A DNA stretch of 64,000 nt from Acestrorhynchus altus (Eukaryota > Chordata > Actinopteri > Characiformes > Acestrorhynchidae). Below the pieces are notes generated by a model. The model was not told the origin of the DNA and ran no database searches. It saw nothing but the letters and a program-made list of their open reading frames with translations. The first letter of the stretch is position 1. Every line of letters begins with the position of its first letter. Shown here in pieces: positions 33,549 through 45,322 of this stretch. Location: NCBI GenBank assembly GCA_034509495.1, contig CM067503.1, forward strand, positions 4,676,633-4,740,632, given 5' to 3'. A program made the position numbers and the translations under genes.

Positions 33549-35074
33549 TTATAGGTTTGTAATTAAGCATTAGTTGTACATTCATTACATTCATAGTTTA
33601 GTTCAATTAAAAGAGGTTTAGTATTTTCTGGACTGAGATATTTGGTTTAAACCCATTTTACAGTGTGTTTAACATTTTCTTATACAATCAAACTCACCTC
33701 CGTAATCATTCGCCTGCTGCTTCTTTTTAAACGCCGCAACGAAACCACTTCACACCGGACGTGAATAGTGCACTCTGAATCGAGAGCTTTTTTCATGGAC
33801 CACTGATGTGAAACACTATTTTCCAGTGTAGTAAACGCGTGCGAGCTTCCAGTATCTGTCTCCTCTCTCTAGGGTTTGAACATGTGGTTCAGTTCCAGTT
33901 TAGAACCAAAGATACCACTGGAAAAATAAAGCATTTTCACGGTAGTTTCATTTTCATCCAGCTGTAATTCAGGAGTATTTCCCATGTGGATTCGCTCCCA
34001 CTGCCAGAAACCACAGAAAAAAGGCCAACAGCTGTCTTACAGTCTGGTGGAAAAGTGTCCAAAACCCAGTGAATATGTGAAATCACACGATTGTAGACGT
34101 GTTGTGGTTGTAAGAAAGTGTAAAAGGTGTAAAAAAGTGAGATGATTTTTTTTAAGTTGACTAGTTTTGGTAGAAAATTGTGTTTGTGAAGTGAGTTTAA
34201 TTCGTTTGCAGTCACTTAAAAACACATTTTAAGTGTTTAACCTTTTGTTTGGAATTTTCTTAAGCACAATTTCAGGAAACGTCTTAGGAATTCTGAGGAT
34301 TTTGATGAACGGGGCACGTTGTGTTCTGTGGTCTGTTGTAGCTGCCTTGAGGGCAGAGCATTGGACTTCAGATCGTGGCAGGGCCAAGCAGAGGGCAACG
34401 TCGTGGAGCCAGAAGAGCCTCAATGATGAGAAGCGGATTAGACAGACCTTTGATTTTGATTAGAGGAATTGGGGCTTTCCTTGAATTTGAGTTTCTGACT
34501 TCAAAATGATTTCATGTTGTTCACCTCTATGCTTTAATCACTCTGCCCTGGAGTTTTCATGTCTGTATAAATAAATATGACTGATAATGCACCACATTAA
34601 CAAAGTGGGGTTAAAAGTGGGGTTTAGAGAAACCATTACATGGAGTAGCTCCACCATACGTAGATATGTGCTGTCTATCTCGGAATGTTCCCAGTCATTC
34701 CTTTAGGTCCAGCACTGCAAACATTAATAAGAGTTGTGGTGAAGTCGCCTTTTCTTTTTAACCACCAAAAAATGGAAGATCTCACCAGAGGAGAGTAGAC
34801 GAGCCACGTCTTTATCTTTTAAAGCATTGTGTGAAGCACTTTGAGCTGCAATAACGTATTAAAGGTGCTATAAATAAAGATGATTATATAATTATTATTG
34901 CCAACACTTGGACCGGACACTTCAGATACTGTATAACTTGTACAAAGATACTTGGCATCCCTTTAAATTACAGTCAAATAAATACAGTATCTGTTTACTG
35001 AACTGTAAACATAGTCCTAATGGCCCTGACCCTGACCCTGACCCTGACCTTATCCTAGAACCTCCTTATCTTCT

Positions 35075-35190
35075 TCTTCTTCTTCTTCTTCTTCTTCTTT
35101 CGGCTGCTCCCTTTAGAGGTCGCCACAGTGGATCATCATATTTATGATCCGCATTATAGCCCTTCCTGATGCCCGTCAAGACTGGCACCA
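35075..35190 (-). mobile_element. RTE-type LINE 3' end with (AAG)n tail
   Basis: On the minus strand, the segment ends in CTAAAGGGAGCAGCCGAAAG followed by AAG units, the same tail as the longer copy at 54103-54380. Only the last hundred or so bases remain. Confidence 0.7.
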
Positions 35191-36057
35191 GTAGTGCACA
35201 AATTACACCCCTAGTGGCTGGTTAGCCTAATCCATATATCGGTCCTAAACCTAACCTTTGCCCTGATCTTCACACTAACACTTTTGAGAATGTAGCTTTT
35301 TAGAGTTTTGAACATCTGTATATTAAAGGGGCAACGTTTTACCTTCAGCGCTGGATCGTGAAATGCCGGCTGCATGGCAGTGAGCTTCCGAGGATGCAGA
35401 CCAGATATTACCAAGTCTTTGATTTGAAGGCCAGAGTTCTTCACAGCTATTGGAATCCATTCATGTGTTTAGAGGTTGTTTCCTGCATGTCTGGGGTTTT
35501 TTTTTTTCTCAGCAAAAGGGCTTTAATTGCGTTCACTTCAAGGCCTTTTATCTGTGCGTTCCGTTTTCCTCCAAAGCAGAGCAGCCTTCTTTACGTAAGC
35601 TCGGTCCTGAACGAGGCTGACAGGTGAATTGTTTTGTGCCAGTGCTTTCACTAATGTGCCACTTGCTAATGCGAGGCAGCTGCTCATTGTGCAACACATT
35701 AATGCTTTTGCAAATTGAATTAAATGGATCATTATGTGGCAGAAACCTGTATTTGCATGCCAACATTTTTGATCCTTCAAATGTTTATTTCTGATTGCTT
35801 TGATGCGGATGTTTTCCGTTCAGTTCGGCCTTCCCGACGCCATAGAAATGCTTCTGTCTAGAGCGGATATTCTTCACTGCATACTTTCAGGCCCAGAATG
35901 TTTGTTTTATTGAAAGCTTTGATTTGAGATCATACTGTCCCTGTTCATTTTATCTAGCGTAACATTAAGAACGGCCAGCATTTTGTACATAAACATCAGA
36001 TCATTTTGAAGTTCACGATGTTTCCATCCAGTACCCAGATTGAAGTCTTGGAGTGAG

Positions 36058-36610
36058 AAGCAGGGCTTGACGATATGGACAAAAATTCATATCTCTGTAT
36101 ATTTGATCTGAATGGCGATATATGATATGATACAATAAATTCAGACACCCCATGAAATCCTTCCCTCATGTTTACTATTTTTAAAAGTATTGGAATTTGA
36201 TCTTCATTTCTTCTTTATACACACTAAGTCTCTGCGTTATGTACCCCCCACATAAGAGTGTGAATAGGGCTGGAGGGAAGCAGAGTAGAGGAGGAGCTGA
36301 GAGCAGAAAAGGTTTCTGAACATTATTTATGAACTTTAAATCTCACGATATACAATATTTACTATATAAGGTAATGGTGATAACAGATTACACCACCAGT
36401 GAGCCACCCCTCCATGTGGGAGACTGGGGTTTAATTCTTAGTCTGTGCTGTGCTGCCCCAATAAGAGTCCTTAGGCAAGACTTATAACACTACTCTGACC
36501 CACCTCTGTGATATGAGTTACCTTGATATAAATATAAATGCAGTATCGCCGTAACACGCTCTGTGTATATCCCGATACCGATTTATATACCGATATATCA
36601 CCCAGCCCTA
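36058..36610. mobile_element. GGGCTGGGC-type short DNA element, copy 3, with internal SINE
   Basis: The left end reads CAGGGCTTGACGATAT and the right end is its inverted counterpart, CGATATATCACCCAGCCCTA. A tRNA-like SINE (family C) sits inside at about 36380-36530, so the element was probably a landing site. Confidence 0.7.
36380..36530 (+). mobile_element. SINE family C, nested copy
   Basis: It shares ATGTGGGAGACTGGGGTT followed by a B-box-like AATTC, then CTCTGTGATATGAGTTACCT, with copies at 42692-42800 and 59540-59690. Confidence 0.65.
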
Positions 36611-36675
36611 ATAAGCAGTAATATGTACATTGTGTTTGCACATCAGACAAAATCTATACTTGAAATAATATTTAG

Positions 36676-36860
36676 TGATGGGATTGGAGTGGACTGTTGA
36701 TAGTGTGTCCACTATCATCCGACACAATCAGGGATAGGTCTGGTGATGTGACCGGCCATGGCACAGTATCTGTGTCCTCATGGCGAGCTCTTGAGACGGC
36801 AGCAGTATGTGGACGAGTGATGTCCTGTTGGAATAGTGCACAGAAAAGGTAGGTACATAT
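36676..36860 (-). mobile_element. Tc1 transposase fragment
   Basis: The minus strand reads FCALFQQDITRPHTAAVSRA and then PVTSPDLSLI, the DNARPHTA and SPDLSPIE motifs of the Tc1 catalytic domain. It is short and truncated on both sides. Confidence 0.8.
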
Positions 36861-37070
36861 AGCAAACTGCAATAAGAGCCAGCTGTAGACTTCTAAAGGC
36901 TAAAGCCATGTATAATTCAGAGTAATCCTCCAGTCGTTGTGCGTTAGTGGAAATCACATGGGTTTGAAGCTGGTTCCTCTGTTCAAAAATGAAGAAGAGC
37001 TTTTAAATTTTCAGCAGTGGTCCATGTGGATTTGATCAGAGCTTCTCTTCCTGTGTTTTTCCCCTGGCAG

Positions 37071-37216
37071 GGATGGCCCGGACCAAGCCTCCCCGCAGAT
37101 TGGCCAATTCAGTGGCAGCTCGGCCCAGGAGGCCGTCTCCAGCACCTCCAACCACGTGCTCCTTAAGTTTCACAGTGACTTCAGCACCAGTGGATTCTTT
37201 GTTCTTCGTTACCATG
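37071..37216 (+). CDS. csmd3: csmd exon 10: end of CUB 13
   Basis: The exon completes the CUB domain: DGPDQASPQIGQFSGS, then STSNHVLLKFHSDFSTSGFF and VLRYH. Joined to exon 9 the split codon becomes tryptophan (TGG), followed by DG, as expected. Acceptor CTGGCAG ends at 37070; donor GTGAGC at 37217. Phase 2 in, 1 out. A GT microsatellite starts about 77 bases after the donor. Confidence 0.95.
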
Positions 37217-37291
37217 GTGAGCACCCTGGCCGCCTGCACCGTTCCACTCTAATGTCCCTGGTCCGTGTGGATTTCTTTTTCAGGCCTTGTG

Positions 37292-37293
<2 letters not shown>

Positions 37294-37373
<80 letters not shown>

Positions 37374-37388
37374 TGTGTGTGTTTGTGT
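37294..37388. repeat. (GT)n microsatellite
   Basis: Roughly 45 GT units with a GC break near the 3' end. Confidence 0.95.
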
Positions 37389-37858
37389 TTTCCATGTCGT
37401 GGCAGTCCGTTAAATGCTGTAAATGCGCAGTTCTGTACATTCAGCCTGCAGGTTATCTGTGAAACAGCAGCACTTGCATGAACATATCTGTACATTTAAT
37501 TGACCGTGGAGTGTGACATGTGCTTGGATTTGCTGTTTTTCCATGAATAGTCGTGACACGGAGTAAAACAGCGTCTCTCTTTCATTGGAAATTTGCTGTC
37601 TTTAGAACAGTTGTCGTGATTCGCTGCGGGATCAAAGCTTGAATGGAGCAGGCAGTCAGGCACAATAGAATTATTCTACTGAATATACAAGTATATTCAA
37701 GCGAATTATTGTAACATGGCAAGTTAAAAAAAGGGGAAAAAATGATATTTAAAAAATAAATAAGATTGATTATTAGGATGATTAATGATTATTATGTGTT
37801 TGCTTTAGAATATTACAGGTTGTTTTAACTCTACACTGGCGTTTCCCCTTATTTTAAG

Positions 37859-38027
37859 TACCGTAATTTCTGGACTATAAGCCGCTACTTTTTTTCCATG
37901 CCTTAAACCATGTGGATTATAATGAGGTGCAGCTTTTTCTTCTTATGTATGTTATTTTCCATTTTTTTTTAAACTTTGTGGGTGCAGCTTACATTCCGGT
38001 GCAGCTTATAGTCTGGAAAATACGGTA
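37859..38027. mobile_element. TACCGTA-type short inverted-repeat element, copy 1
   Basis: The ends TACCGTAATTTCTGGACTAT and its inverse ending in TACGGTA are inverted repeats of about 25 bases, and the terminal TA is compatible with a TA target duplication. No coding content. A second copy is at 51965-52109. Confidence 0.85.
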
Positions 38028-38284
38028 ATTTTATCTAACAAAAAATATTATATATTGTGCTTTTGTAGGATTATTTACATCATTCTTATTTATAAGTGTT
38101 TCAGGTCTTTCTAGGTGTTTTTCTTCTAAATAATTGTATCTATATGTCATAGAAAAATCATATTAAACCAGATAAATATAGCTAATATCAGTCTTTACGT
38201 GTTTGTTGTAAGATGGTTGCTGGTTGTTTTAACTTACTCCTGGATATTTTATCAAATAGTAGTGAAATATCTTAATCTTGGTTA

Positions 38285-38945
38285 ATATATATACAGTTAA
38301 GCTCATAAATATTTGGACAGCGGTGGTTAATGATCACAGAATCCTTTTCATGGTGAAGAGAAACTCCTTCACAACATTCACCGAAGTGAAGAACTCTCCA
38401 GGATGTAGATTTATCATTATATACTGTAAGTTGACCATTAAGAGAAGACTGCATGATAGCCAACACAGAGGGTGCAAACCATTAATCAGCCTCAAAAACA
38501 GGATGGCCAGATTAGACTAGACAAAAACATGTAAAGAGGCCAGGCCACTTCTGGAACAGGGTTCTTCAGACAGATGAAACCATGAAAACCTGAACCGGAA
38601 TGATGGGAAAAGGCTTGGAACGGTGGAGGCAGCGTGACGGCAGACATGCTTGGCTTCCATTGGCACTGGGTCACTAGTGTTTATTGATGATGTGACAGAA
38701 GACGGAAGCAGATGGATGAATTCTGAAGTTCAGGTGGACCAAAAGCATAATACGAAAGCAATCCAGGGGGCAAAGACGTGGGATGTTCTGCAATGGCCAT
38801 GTCCTTCACCAGATCTCAACCTGATGGAGCTGCATTTCACCTGATAAGACAAAACAAAAGGCAGAAAGACCCACAATCGAGCTGCAGTAAAGGACGGGCA
38901 AAGCATCCCAAAGGAGGAAACCCAGCACTTTGTGATGTTGTAACG
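38285..38945 (+). mobile_element. Tc1/mariner relic with left end and catalytic fragment
   Basis: The left end reads CAGTTAAGCTCATAAATATT, a Tc1-like inverted-repeat start. Inside, a frame at about 38650-38842 reads GTGSLVFIDDVTEDGSRWMN and, after a gap, WDVLQWPCPSPDLNLMELHF, the SPDLNPIE-type motif of the catalytic domain. The matching right end was not found; another repeat begins at about 38945. Confidence 0.8.
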
Positions 38946-39300
38946 TACGTGGACTCAGAGAGGCAGGTGGAGGCGGAAGTACTTGCTGGGTTGATCATTT
39001 ATTAAACGGAATACAAAGACAAGAACCATAACAACTAGACTAGACACGCAGAAAACAAGTAAACAAGACGAGTAGTCAAGAAGACCGACGAAGACGGACT
39101 GAGAACAAGGGGATTAAATACACAGGAGAACACTAGACAAGACTGGAACATGATCATGATGGGGCAGGGTTCCGCATCAGAAACAGCTGGGAATGGGCGG
39201 AGACAGGACATGTGCTCAGAAGCACGAGGGGAGATAAACAAAACAAAGACGAGACCAGAGGGACAAGACAGATACGTGTCAGATGTCCATGATCAGGCCG
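38945..39300. repeat. dispersed repeat H, copy 1
   Basis: It shares TACTTGCTGGGTTGA..ATTTATT, ACAAGACGAGTAGTCAAG, CTAGACAAGACTGGAACATG and GGACATGTGCTCAGAAGCA with 51119-51420, and a similar layout with 52125-52340. Family unknown; no coding frame. Confidence 0.75.
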
Positions 39301-39419
39301 TCGTTACCTGCAAAGGATTGACGTTTATTTACAAAGTATGTTAATATGAACATTCCTTCATTCTTTTCTATATCAAGGTCAAAGTTCAATAATAATAACA
39401 GACATTATAAAGAACATTA

Positions 39420-39730
39420 GGACATGGTAGAACACCTTGGTTGAGCTGCAATAACAGCTTTCAGGACGTTTGAATAAGTCAGTTTTGCTTTTTGTTTGGA
39501 CGTTATTTTCCTTTCAGTCTTCCTGACGCAATTGATGATGGTTCTAGATTGTAGATTGGTTGTAGAACATTCATCTTTTTGTCTTCACTTGTGTTGTTTG
39601 TGCTCGTGGGACTTAGTCTGCAGCTGGGGTTCTTGGAGTAGCATCATCCATGTCCAGACCCTAATAATCAACAGCAGGCCTACAGCATGATGGTACCTCC
39701 ATCATATTTCAGGTTTTGGATGATGTTCAT
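39420..39730 (-). mobile_element. possible Tc1-like relic, reversed
   Basis: The segment ends in an ATGATGGTACCTCCATCATA stretch, which on the minus strand resembles the KH.GGG.. region of fish Tc1 elements. No long frame remains, so the call is tentative. Confidence 0.35.
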
Positions 39731-41356
39731 TGGGACATGATCAGCGTTAGATCTGCATCAGATATTGGACTTTTTTTGGGTCATATTTTTATTACAGTCT
39801 TTATCAAGCATTGGATGATCATTTTCATTATCGCTGCCAATGCCAAGTACTAGACGTAGACTAGGCAATGCCAGTCAATTACCACCACCACGTAGAAATA
39901 GAGCCACAGGACTGTGAAGGGGCTTTTGAATGTCAGTTTAATTAGAAGCCTTCAAGAAGTTCCAAAATCCCAGCTTTTGTCAGCTCCCAGGTCAACATTG
40001 TGAATTAGTTCCTTACAGGGAAAAACAAAAAGGACTGTTCTTGCCTTTAGCGTAGTCTGTGCTGATGGTTCTGATGTTTACAAATAAAACATTACAGCAT
40101 TAGGGAATTACAATAACCGCAGTGCAATGCAAAGCTCATTACGAATTTAAAAGATAATGAAATGATGGTGCTCCCAGAGCTATTCGAGAGCACTTCTCCT
40201 CCTCACTCCTAAACTTCATTTTACACTTCTGCTCTAATGCTTCTTTTCTTTACCTCCTCCTCACATTAGCTTCCTAATGAAATTCCCTATTCCGTCGTTG
40301 CCCTAGGACTGGGGAGAGTGCCCGGAAGTCTGATCCCCAAGTATTTTTCTAACGTGAATCGGAAATTGCAACAGATTGTCTTTCCGTGATGTATTATTTT
40401 GGTGGATGGTGATCAAATCAAACATCGCAAGGCATTTTAGAGGCAGGAAAGTCGTTAGGTTTAGATGGACTATTACAGAAAACAGTCTCTCTTTCTTTTC
40501 AACGATACGAGGTGATCAATCAAGCCTAATGCGAGGTCTGTCTCACAGAGCTGGATTTCTTTTAACTTCAGCATAGTTTGGTCTAATTCAGACCCTCGGT
40601 CTGATGAAGGTGGATCACCTTTCACCTGCCGGTATCCCCATGACAACCTCGCTCCAGGTCAGGTTATTTTAGGCATTTCAGATCACAAACCTGGCGAATC
40701 AGGACTGAGCTTCTGACCATTCATGGAGAGGCTTCTGGGGAGAGTGGTGAGTAACTGTGGCAGCTGCTTCCTGACAAGGCTGACTGAGTAGGAGGGAAGC
40801 TGACAGTCTCGAGGTCACTTTTTTTCTTTTCTTTGTAACGTCTGTGGCATCAATCACTTGACAAATGACTTTTCACCACAATAAACAAAGTGAACTACAT
40901 AGATATTTATAATATAAAACAATTATTACTGCAGAGCTTCTGCCGACGGTGTCCCGGAAACAATGGCAGCTTTGTACTGTTACACTAGTGCATCTCAGAA
41001 GATTAAAATATGGTTAAAAAGCTCATGTGTCAATTGATATTCATTACCCGTAAAGTGACATTTCGAGCCTTTTTCATTAAAAAAAAAACAGAATTTCAAA
41101 ATAATATAACATTATAATGGAAATTTGAATAAATTATTATTCACAACATCAACTTTGCAACCAAAAACCCTGAAATGTCACTTTAATTGTAATGAATATA
41201 ACATATATTACTTTTTTTTCATTGAATTATCAAAAACCTTTTTTCACAATATTCTAATTTATTGAGATGCACTAATACTTGAGTTGTGCTCTTGTGAGTG
41301 AATGGCTCGACTTCTTCTCTGTCCTGGTAATTTGATAAAGGTCACTCAGACCATGG

Positions 41357-41358
<2 letters not shown>

Positions 41359-41442
<84 letters not shown>
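41359..41442. repeat. (GT)n microsatellite
   Basis: About 42 uninterrupted GT units at the head of a SINE. Confidence 0.95.
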
Positions 41443-41445
<3 letters not shown>

Positions 41446-41718
41446 GGGAACCAGTCTTGTGACTCTAAGGTTGCTGGTTTGATTCCCTGAACTGGCAGGA
41501 CATAACTGAAGTGCCCTTGAGCAAGGCGCTGAACCCCACAGCTGCTCCCCGGGTGCCATGGACAGGGCTGCCCACTGCTTTGGGCGTGTGTGCTCACTGT
41601 CCCCTCTGTCCCCTAGTGTGTGAATTCACTCGTGTGTATGTGTGTGGATGGGTTAAATGCAGAGGACAAATTCCCCTGCGTGCCAAAACACAGTGGGTCT
41701 ATGAGCACCTTTACCTTT
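41443..41718 (+). mobile_element. tRNA-derived SINE (family B), fuller copy
   Basis: The B box GGTTTGATTCC follows GACTCTAAGGTTGCT; then come CCCTTGAGCAAGGCGCTGAA, GCTGCCCACTGCTTTGGGCG and ACACAGTGGGTCTATGAGC. Other copies are at 14224-14445 and 57165-57365. Confidence 0.75.
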
Positions 41719-42691
41719 AATAACTAGTCAGGCTAAAGTACGGCCTCCACACCGGGGGGTTAGTTTTAACAAAGCGTTAGTGCTACCACACCCAAAGCAA
41801 ACAATGAGACATCTACAGTCCCCATTTGAATCACCTCATTCCCTCATTCATCTTAGAAGAAAGAAATAAGACACAATGATGAAACTGCCCACAAACCACT
41901 GTTAGACCGTGTCAGACTGAACGGACTCCTCAAGGAGGAATCATTTGTGCGCTGCGGTGTAGTGAGCGTTTCGCTTCTCCACTGACTCAAGCACAGTGCT
42001 GACTGAGTGTGAGAGCGACTTCAGTGCAGAGAGAAACATCTCGGCCACTGCGTCCGACTGCAGCGGGAGGGTTAGATACCTTTGTGGAAGTGCCCCGTTC
42101 TCTAAGCCCCCAACAATTAACATCCAGCAACGTGGAGTCAGTAGCATGACCTGAGAACAGCGCTGCTGGTCCCCGTCATTATTACTTGGTTAATTAAAAA
42201 CACTTGACAAATTAGCTGTCAAACATGATCAAGGTCTGTGGGATAACAGCGCACTGCTTTGTGTCTCCTAGCAGGGAGGCTTATTCCGTAAAGTGCTGAA
42301 GCAGAATGTCGTGAGAAATTGCGGCAGGTGTTTCCTGACGAGGCGAGTGAGCAGGAGTGAGTGGAGTGAGTGGGAGGAGAACAGACAGTGTGTTACAATT
42401 ACGCATAACGCTTAACAGCACCGAGTCGCATAACGTTCTCATCATTGCCGTCATATGACAACTTCAGACGTGTAGACACATTCCCTGGAAAAGGCCACCT
42501 GCCCATTAGACTGTGTGAACATTTCGTGATCAACCGCTTTTTGCACTTTGTGCACCGTCCCACACTTTCTTCACACTCCTACCTACATTACCTACATGTC
42601 CAACCAATGCACTTTATAGGTCATAATATAGATCCCTGTGGGTTTAAGAGGTTAAAACCTAAAGTTAGGAGCGGTTTCTTTCTCATATGGT

Positions 42692-42800
42692 TGTGTGGCG
42701 TAACAGATAACACCGCCATAAAGCCGCCACGCCACGTGGGAGGGTTCGATTCACAGACTCCTAACACTGCTCTGGTCCACTTCTGTAATATGAGTAACCT
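42692..42800 (+). mobile_element. SINE family C copy
   Basis: The block CACGTGGGAGGGTTCGATTC holds a B-box match and is followed by CTGTAATATGAGTAACCTTA, as in copies at 36380 and 59540. Confidence 0.65.
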
Positions 42801-42834
42801 TATGTGTCTGCAAAGCGGCATATGACGTTGCACC

Positions 42835-43070
42835 GATGCCACCTTTCCGAATCCCGAGTCCCAGTGACTTGACATGCTTAAACGTCATGGCATATCAGTA
42901 TGTAAATTGGCATTGAAGTGGCATTGCCTCAGGGGACGGCTTGGGAACGCCCACACCTGTATAAGCTGTGAGGTGTTACCTTGTGAGCGTGGTTGAACAC
43001 AAGCTCATGCATGCTCGTGGCAAGTAGGGCTGGGCGATATATCGGTATATGAACGATTAATTTGAGTGAG
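42835..43070. repeat. dispersed repeat J ending in a GGGCTGGGC-type start
   Basis: It shares GGCATATCAGTATGTAAATT, CACCTGTATAAGCTGTGAGG and CTTGTGAGCG.GG with 58935-59110. The stretch beginning GTAGGGCTGGGCGATATATC at about 43024 matches the start of the short DNA elements at 8139, 29170 and 36058. Confidence 0.65.
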
Positions 43071-43309
43071 GAATGATAGTGGCTGTCAGACGGATGGGAC
43101 ATTGCACTTCCGAAGGTGTGCCGGCCTTTAACATTCCTCGATCCACAGGGTCTCACTCGCACGATAACACCTCACACATTGGGCATTCCCAGGCTGCCCC
43201 CTGTGGTAACACTTCATAATCAATTCATGCACCTGTTGCACTGTTCCGAGGTTTACGTCCACTTAGTTTAACGTTAACCTCTTTTTCCATTTAACAACCT
43301 CATTTAATA

Positions 43310-43740
43310 GGTGTTTGGGGTCCTTTTTGAATGTCCAGAAGTGTCCAGTATTTCAACCACTTTGTGCAGTGTATCAATCTCATTGGCAGCAACACTGTCC
43401 CAGTGTGTTGAGATATTGCTACCACCACCATGCTTAGCAGCTGCTTCATTGGGGTTGAACACTGATCAGTCTCATGTTGGAAGGTTATGCTGAAGATAGT
43501 CTTCCTTCATTATTCCAACCACCGTGTGCAGTGTTCCAGTTCTACTGGCAGCAACACAGTACCTTGTATGTTGCTATGTTGCTACCACCACCATGCTTAA
43601 CGGCTCTTTCAGTTTTCTCGGGGTTAATTGGCAATGCCTTACCTTTGTCTTCAAAGCAACATTGTCTCGTTTGATATAAAACGTTTCTCTTGAAGGCTTT
43701 TGGTCCATATGGTCAGCTGTGAACTTTAGTCAAGCTTAAA
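43310..43740 (-). mobile_element. decayed Tc1/mariner-like element with internal duplication
   Basis: The ending GAAGGCTTTTGGTCCATATG followed by GTCAGCTGTGAACTTTAGTC is wording I associate with fish Tc1-like elements read in reverse. Two diverged direct repeats (about 43345-43445 and 43500-43605) share CCACTTTGTGCAGTGT-type, GGCAGCAACAC and GCTACCACCACCATGCTTA blocks. Confidence 0.5.
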
Positions 43741-44029
43741 GGTGTTGATTTTGGAGAAGGACTTTCTTTGTTGGACGAGAGCCTTTCACTGGCACTGGTT
43801 TCCCAGCAGATGCCAGTTCATGGCAGGCCTATATCTTGGCGGTTCTCGGGCTGTATATTACCATCTGAATCAATTACCTGACAGCTGAGGGTGACTGTTT
43901 ACATAGTGGTACTAAGCTTGAATTAATGTTCATTTCTGTCCAAACAGTCCTTCTGCTGTATTGATCGTGTCGTAGCTAACTTACAGGGAAAACAGCCAAC
44001 TAGTAGCAAACATTCAATATTTAACAGGA

Positions 44030-44400
44030 AATGTCACAGAAGCCGAGACAGCTAACTCCCTCAGAGCTGGAGGAAGAAACCTTGGAAGGAACCAGGCTCA
44101 CGAGGGGGGACCCCTCCTCCAGTGGTCAAACTACTTATACATCGATAGTTCGGGGACACTGGACCCCACACATCTGTTCTATACTCTGCTGTACTGACGG
44201 AATGTTAGTTGGCTGGTGGACATAATTTGGGTTTGTGTAAATTTCTACATAGTTGCTGATGGCAGGTGGGCAGCTAGTCCAGGGCAGGGTGGGAAACTAC
44301 TCTAGGTCCAGTAGCCGGAAGGTGGGCAGCCAATGTGAAGAGGTGACAGGGGAGCTCGTGGTTCTTCTCGGATGGGGCAGAGGAGCTCAAGGTTAGCATT
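44030..44400 (+). repeat. dispersed repeat, forward copy of the one at 4330-4590
   Basis: It begins CTCCCTCAGAGCTGGAGGAA and runs to GCAGGTGGGCAGCTAG and GCCGGAAGGTGGGCAGCC. The reversed copy near 4330 has the same blocks in the same order. Confidence 0.65.
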
Positions 44401-44754
44401 TCATCAGCTCAGGCCGGTGGATTATCATTTACTCGGAAAAAGAACAGAGATGTTTGGTGTTTAGATTTCTAGAGAATAGAGAATTTCCTCCACCTGCACT
44501 GCTTTGCTTCGGATGTAAACCTTGTTTCCTTCATCTGGTGGTTAAATGGTCCATTTGAATCATTTAGTGCTGGAAAACCTCCCTCAGAGCTGGAGGAAGA
44601 AGCCTTGGACATACATTCCTTTGAATCATTTAGCAAAAAAAAAAAAGCTCAGGGGACAGGAACTAGACATCACGTCCAAACGTTTTCTCCATGTCCAGTG
44701 GAAGCGAAAGAATGACCTCTACCCTGCAGGATACAGATAGCTGGCAAGATAGAT

Positions 44755-44960
44755 ACTACGCCGTGGTCGGTCTCATCTCCAGATCTGTCCCTGATTGAAA
44801 ATGTGTGGGATGCTATTGGACGCTCCATCAACACTCCACCCCTACCACACCATCTGCAGAACTGAGTGAGAACATTCAAACTGCATGGGATGGATCATCA
44901 CAGCACACCATTAGGAACCTCGACAGCTCCATGCAGAGACGTCTGGCATGCTGCACGCTG
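44755..44960 (+). mobile_element. Tc1 transposase C-terminal fragment
   Basis: The + strand reads WSVSSPDLSLIENVWDAIGR then, across a frameshift, the HTIRNLDSSMQRRLA C-terminal block. It is the same element type as the reversed relic at 9600-10345. Confidence 0.8.
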
Positions 44961-45164
44961 TCCTACCCTTTATCTTCCGTCCCAATAACACTGCAATCCC
45001 ACACTATTTTTTGATGAAAGCACAATAAGACGTTAAATAGATTAACGAAGAAATTAATCCTAATGGTTCATTTAGCTGGAGATGAAATAAACATGAGGCT
45101 CTCTGGCTTTTTTCTGTTATATACTGTGTATGTGTGTGTTTATGTATTATGACCTGTATAATAC

Positions 45165-45167
<3 letters not shown>

Positions 45168-45213
<46 letters not shown>

Positions 45214-45238
45214 CCTCTCCCTCTCCCTCTCTCTCTTT
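45168..45238. repeat. (CT)n tract directly before exon 11
   Basis: About 70 bases of CT and CCCTCT units end two bases before the acceptor AG at 45240-45241, so the microsatellite itself serves as the polypyrimidine tract. Confidence 0.93.
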
Positions 45239-45241
45239 CAG

Positions 45242-45322
45242 CATATCAGCTCCGCATATGCCAGCCCCCTCCACCTGTTGCCAATGCCGAGATCCTCACT
45301 GGAGATGACGAACTGGAAATCG
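45242..45322 (+). CDS. csmd3: csmd exon 11: first part of Sushi 13
   Basis: The exon encodes AYQLRICQPPPPVANAEILT and GDDELEIG with the first Sushi cysteine. Acceptor TTTCAG ends at 45241; donor GTAAAA at 45323. It is 81 bases and phase 1 at both ends. The GDDELEI wording is nearer CSMD3 than CSMD1 as I remember them. Confidence 0.93.

Larger units (their letters stand above)
32498..37070. other. intron between exons 9 and 10
   Basis: It holds a family M DNA element (32534-32895), a compound TA/TG microsatellite (33460-33547), an RTE-type LINE tail (35075-35190), a GGGCTGGGC-type element with an internal SINE (36058-36610) and a Tc1 fragment (36676-36860). The segment 35490-35830 has no recognised repeat and may be conserved. 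Nothing is recognised in 32900-33450 or 33550-35060. Confidence 0.6.
37217..45241. other. intron between exons 10 and 11 (8 kb, the longest)
   Basis: It contains GT microsatellites, a TACCGTA-type inverted-repeat element (37859-38027), a Tc1 relic (38285-38945), a dispersed repeat (38945-39300), a reverse transposon-like piece (39420-39730), SINE and DNA-element copies at 41443, 42692, 42835 and 43024, a decayed element with an internal duplication (43310-43740), a dispersed repeat (44030-44400) and a Tc1 C-terminal fragment (44755-44960). Nothing is recognised in 39740-40970; 40020-40330 is repeat-poor. Confidence 0.6.

Noticed and set aside
37294..37388. Cysteine/valine and histidine/threonine repeat frames around GT runs
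   Set aside because: They are translations of dinucleotide repeats on both strands.
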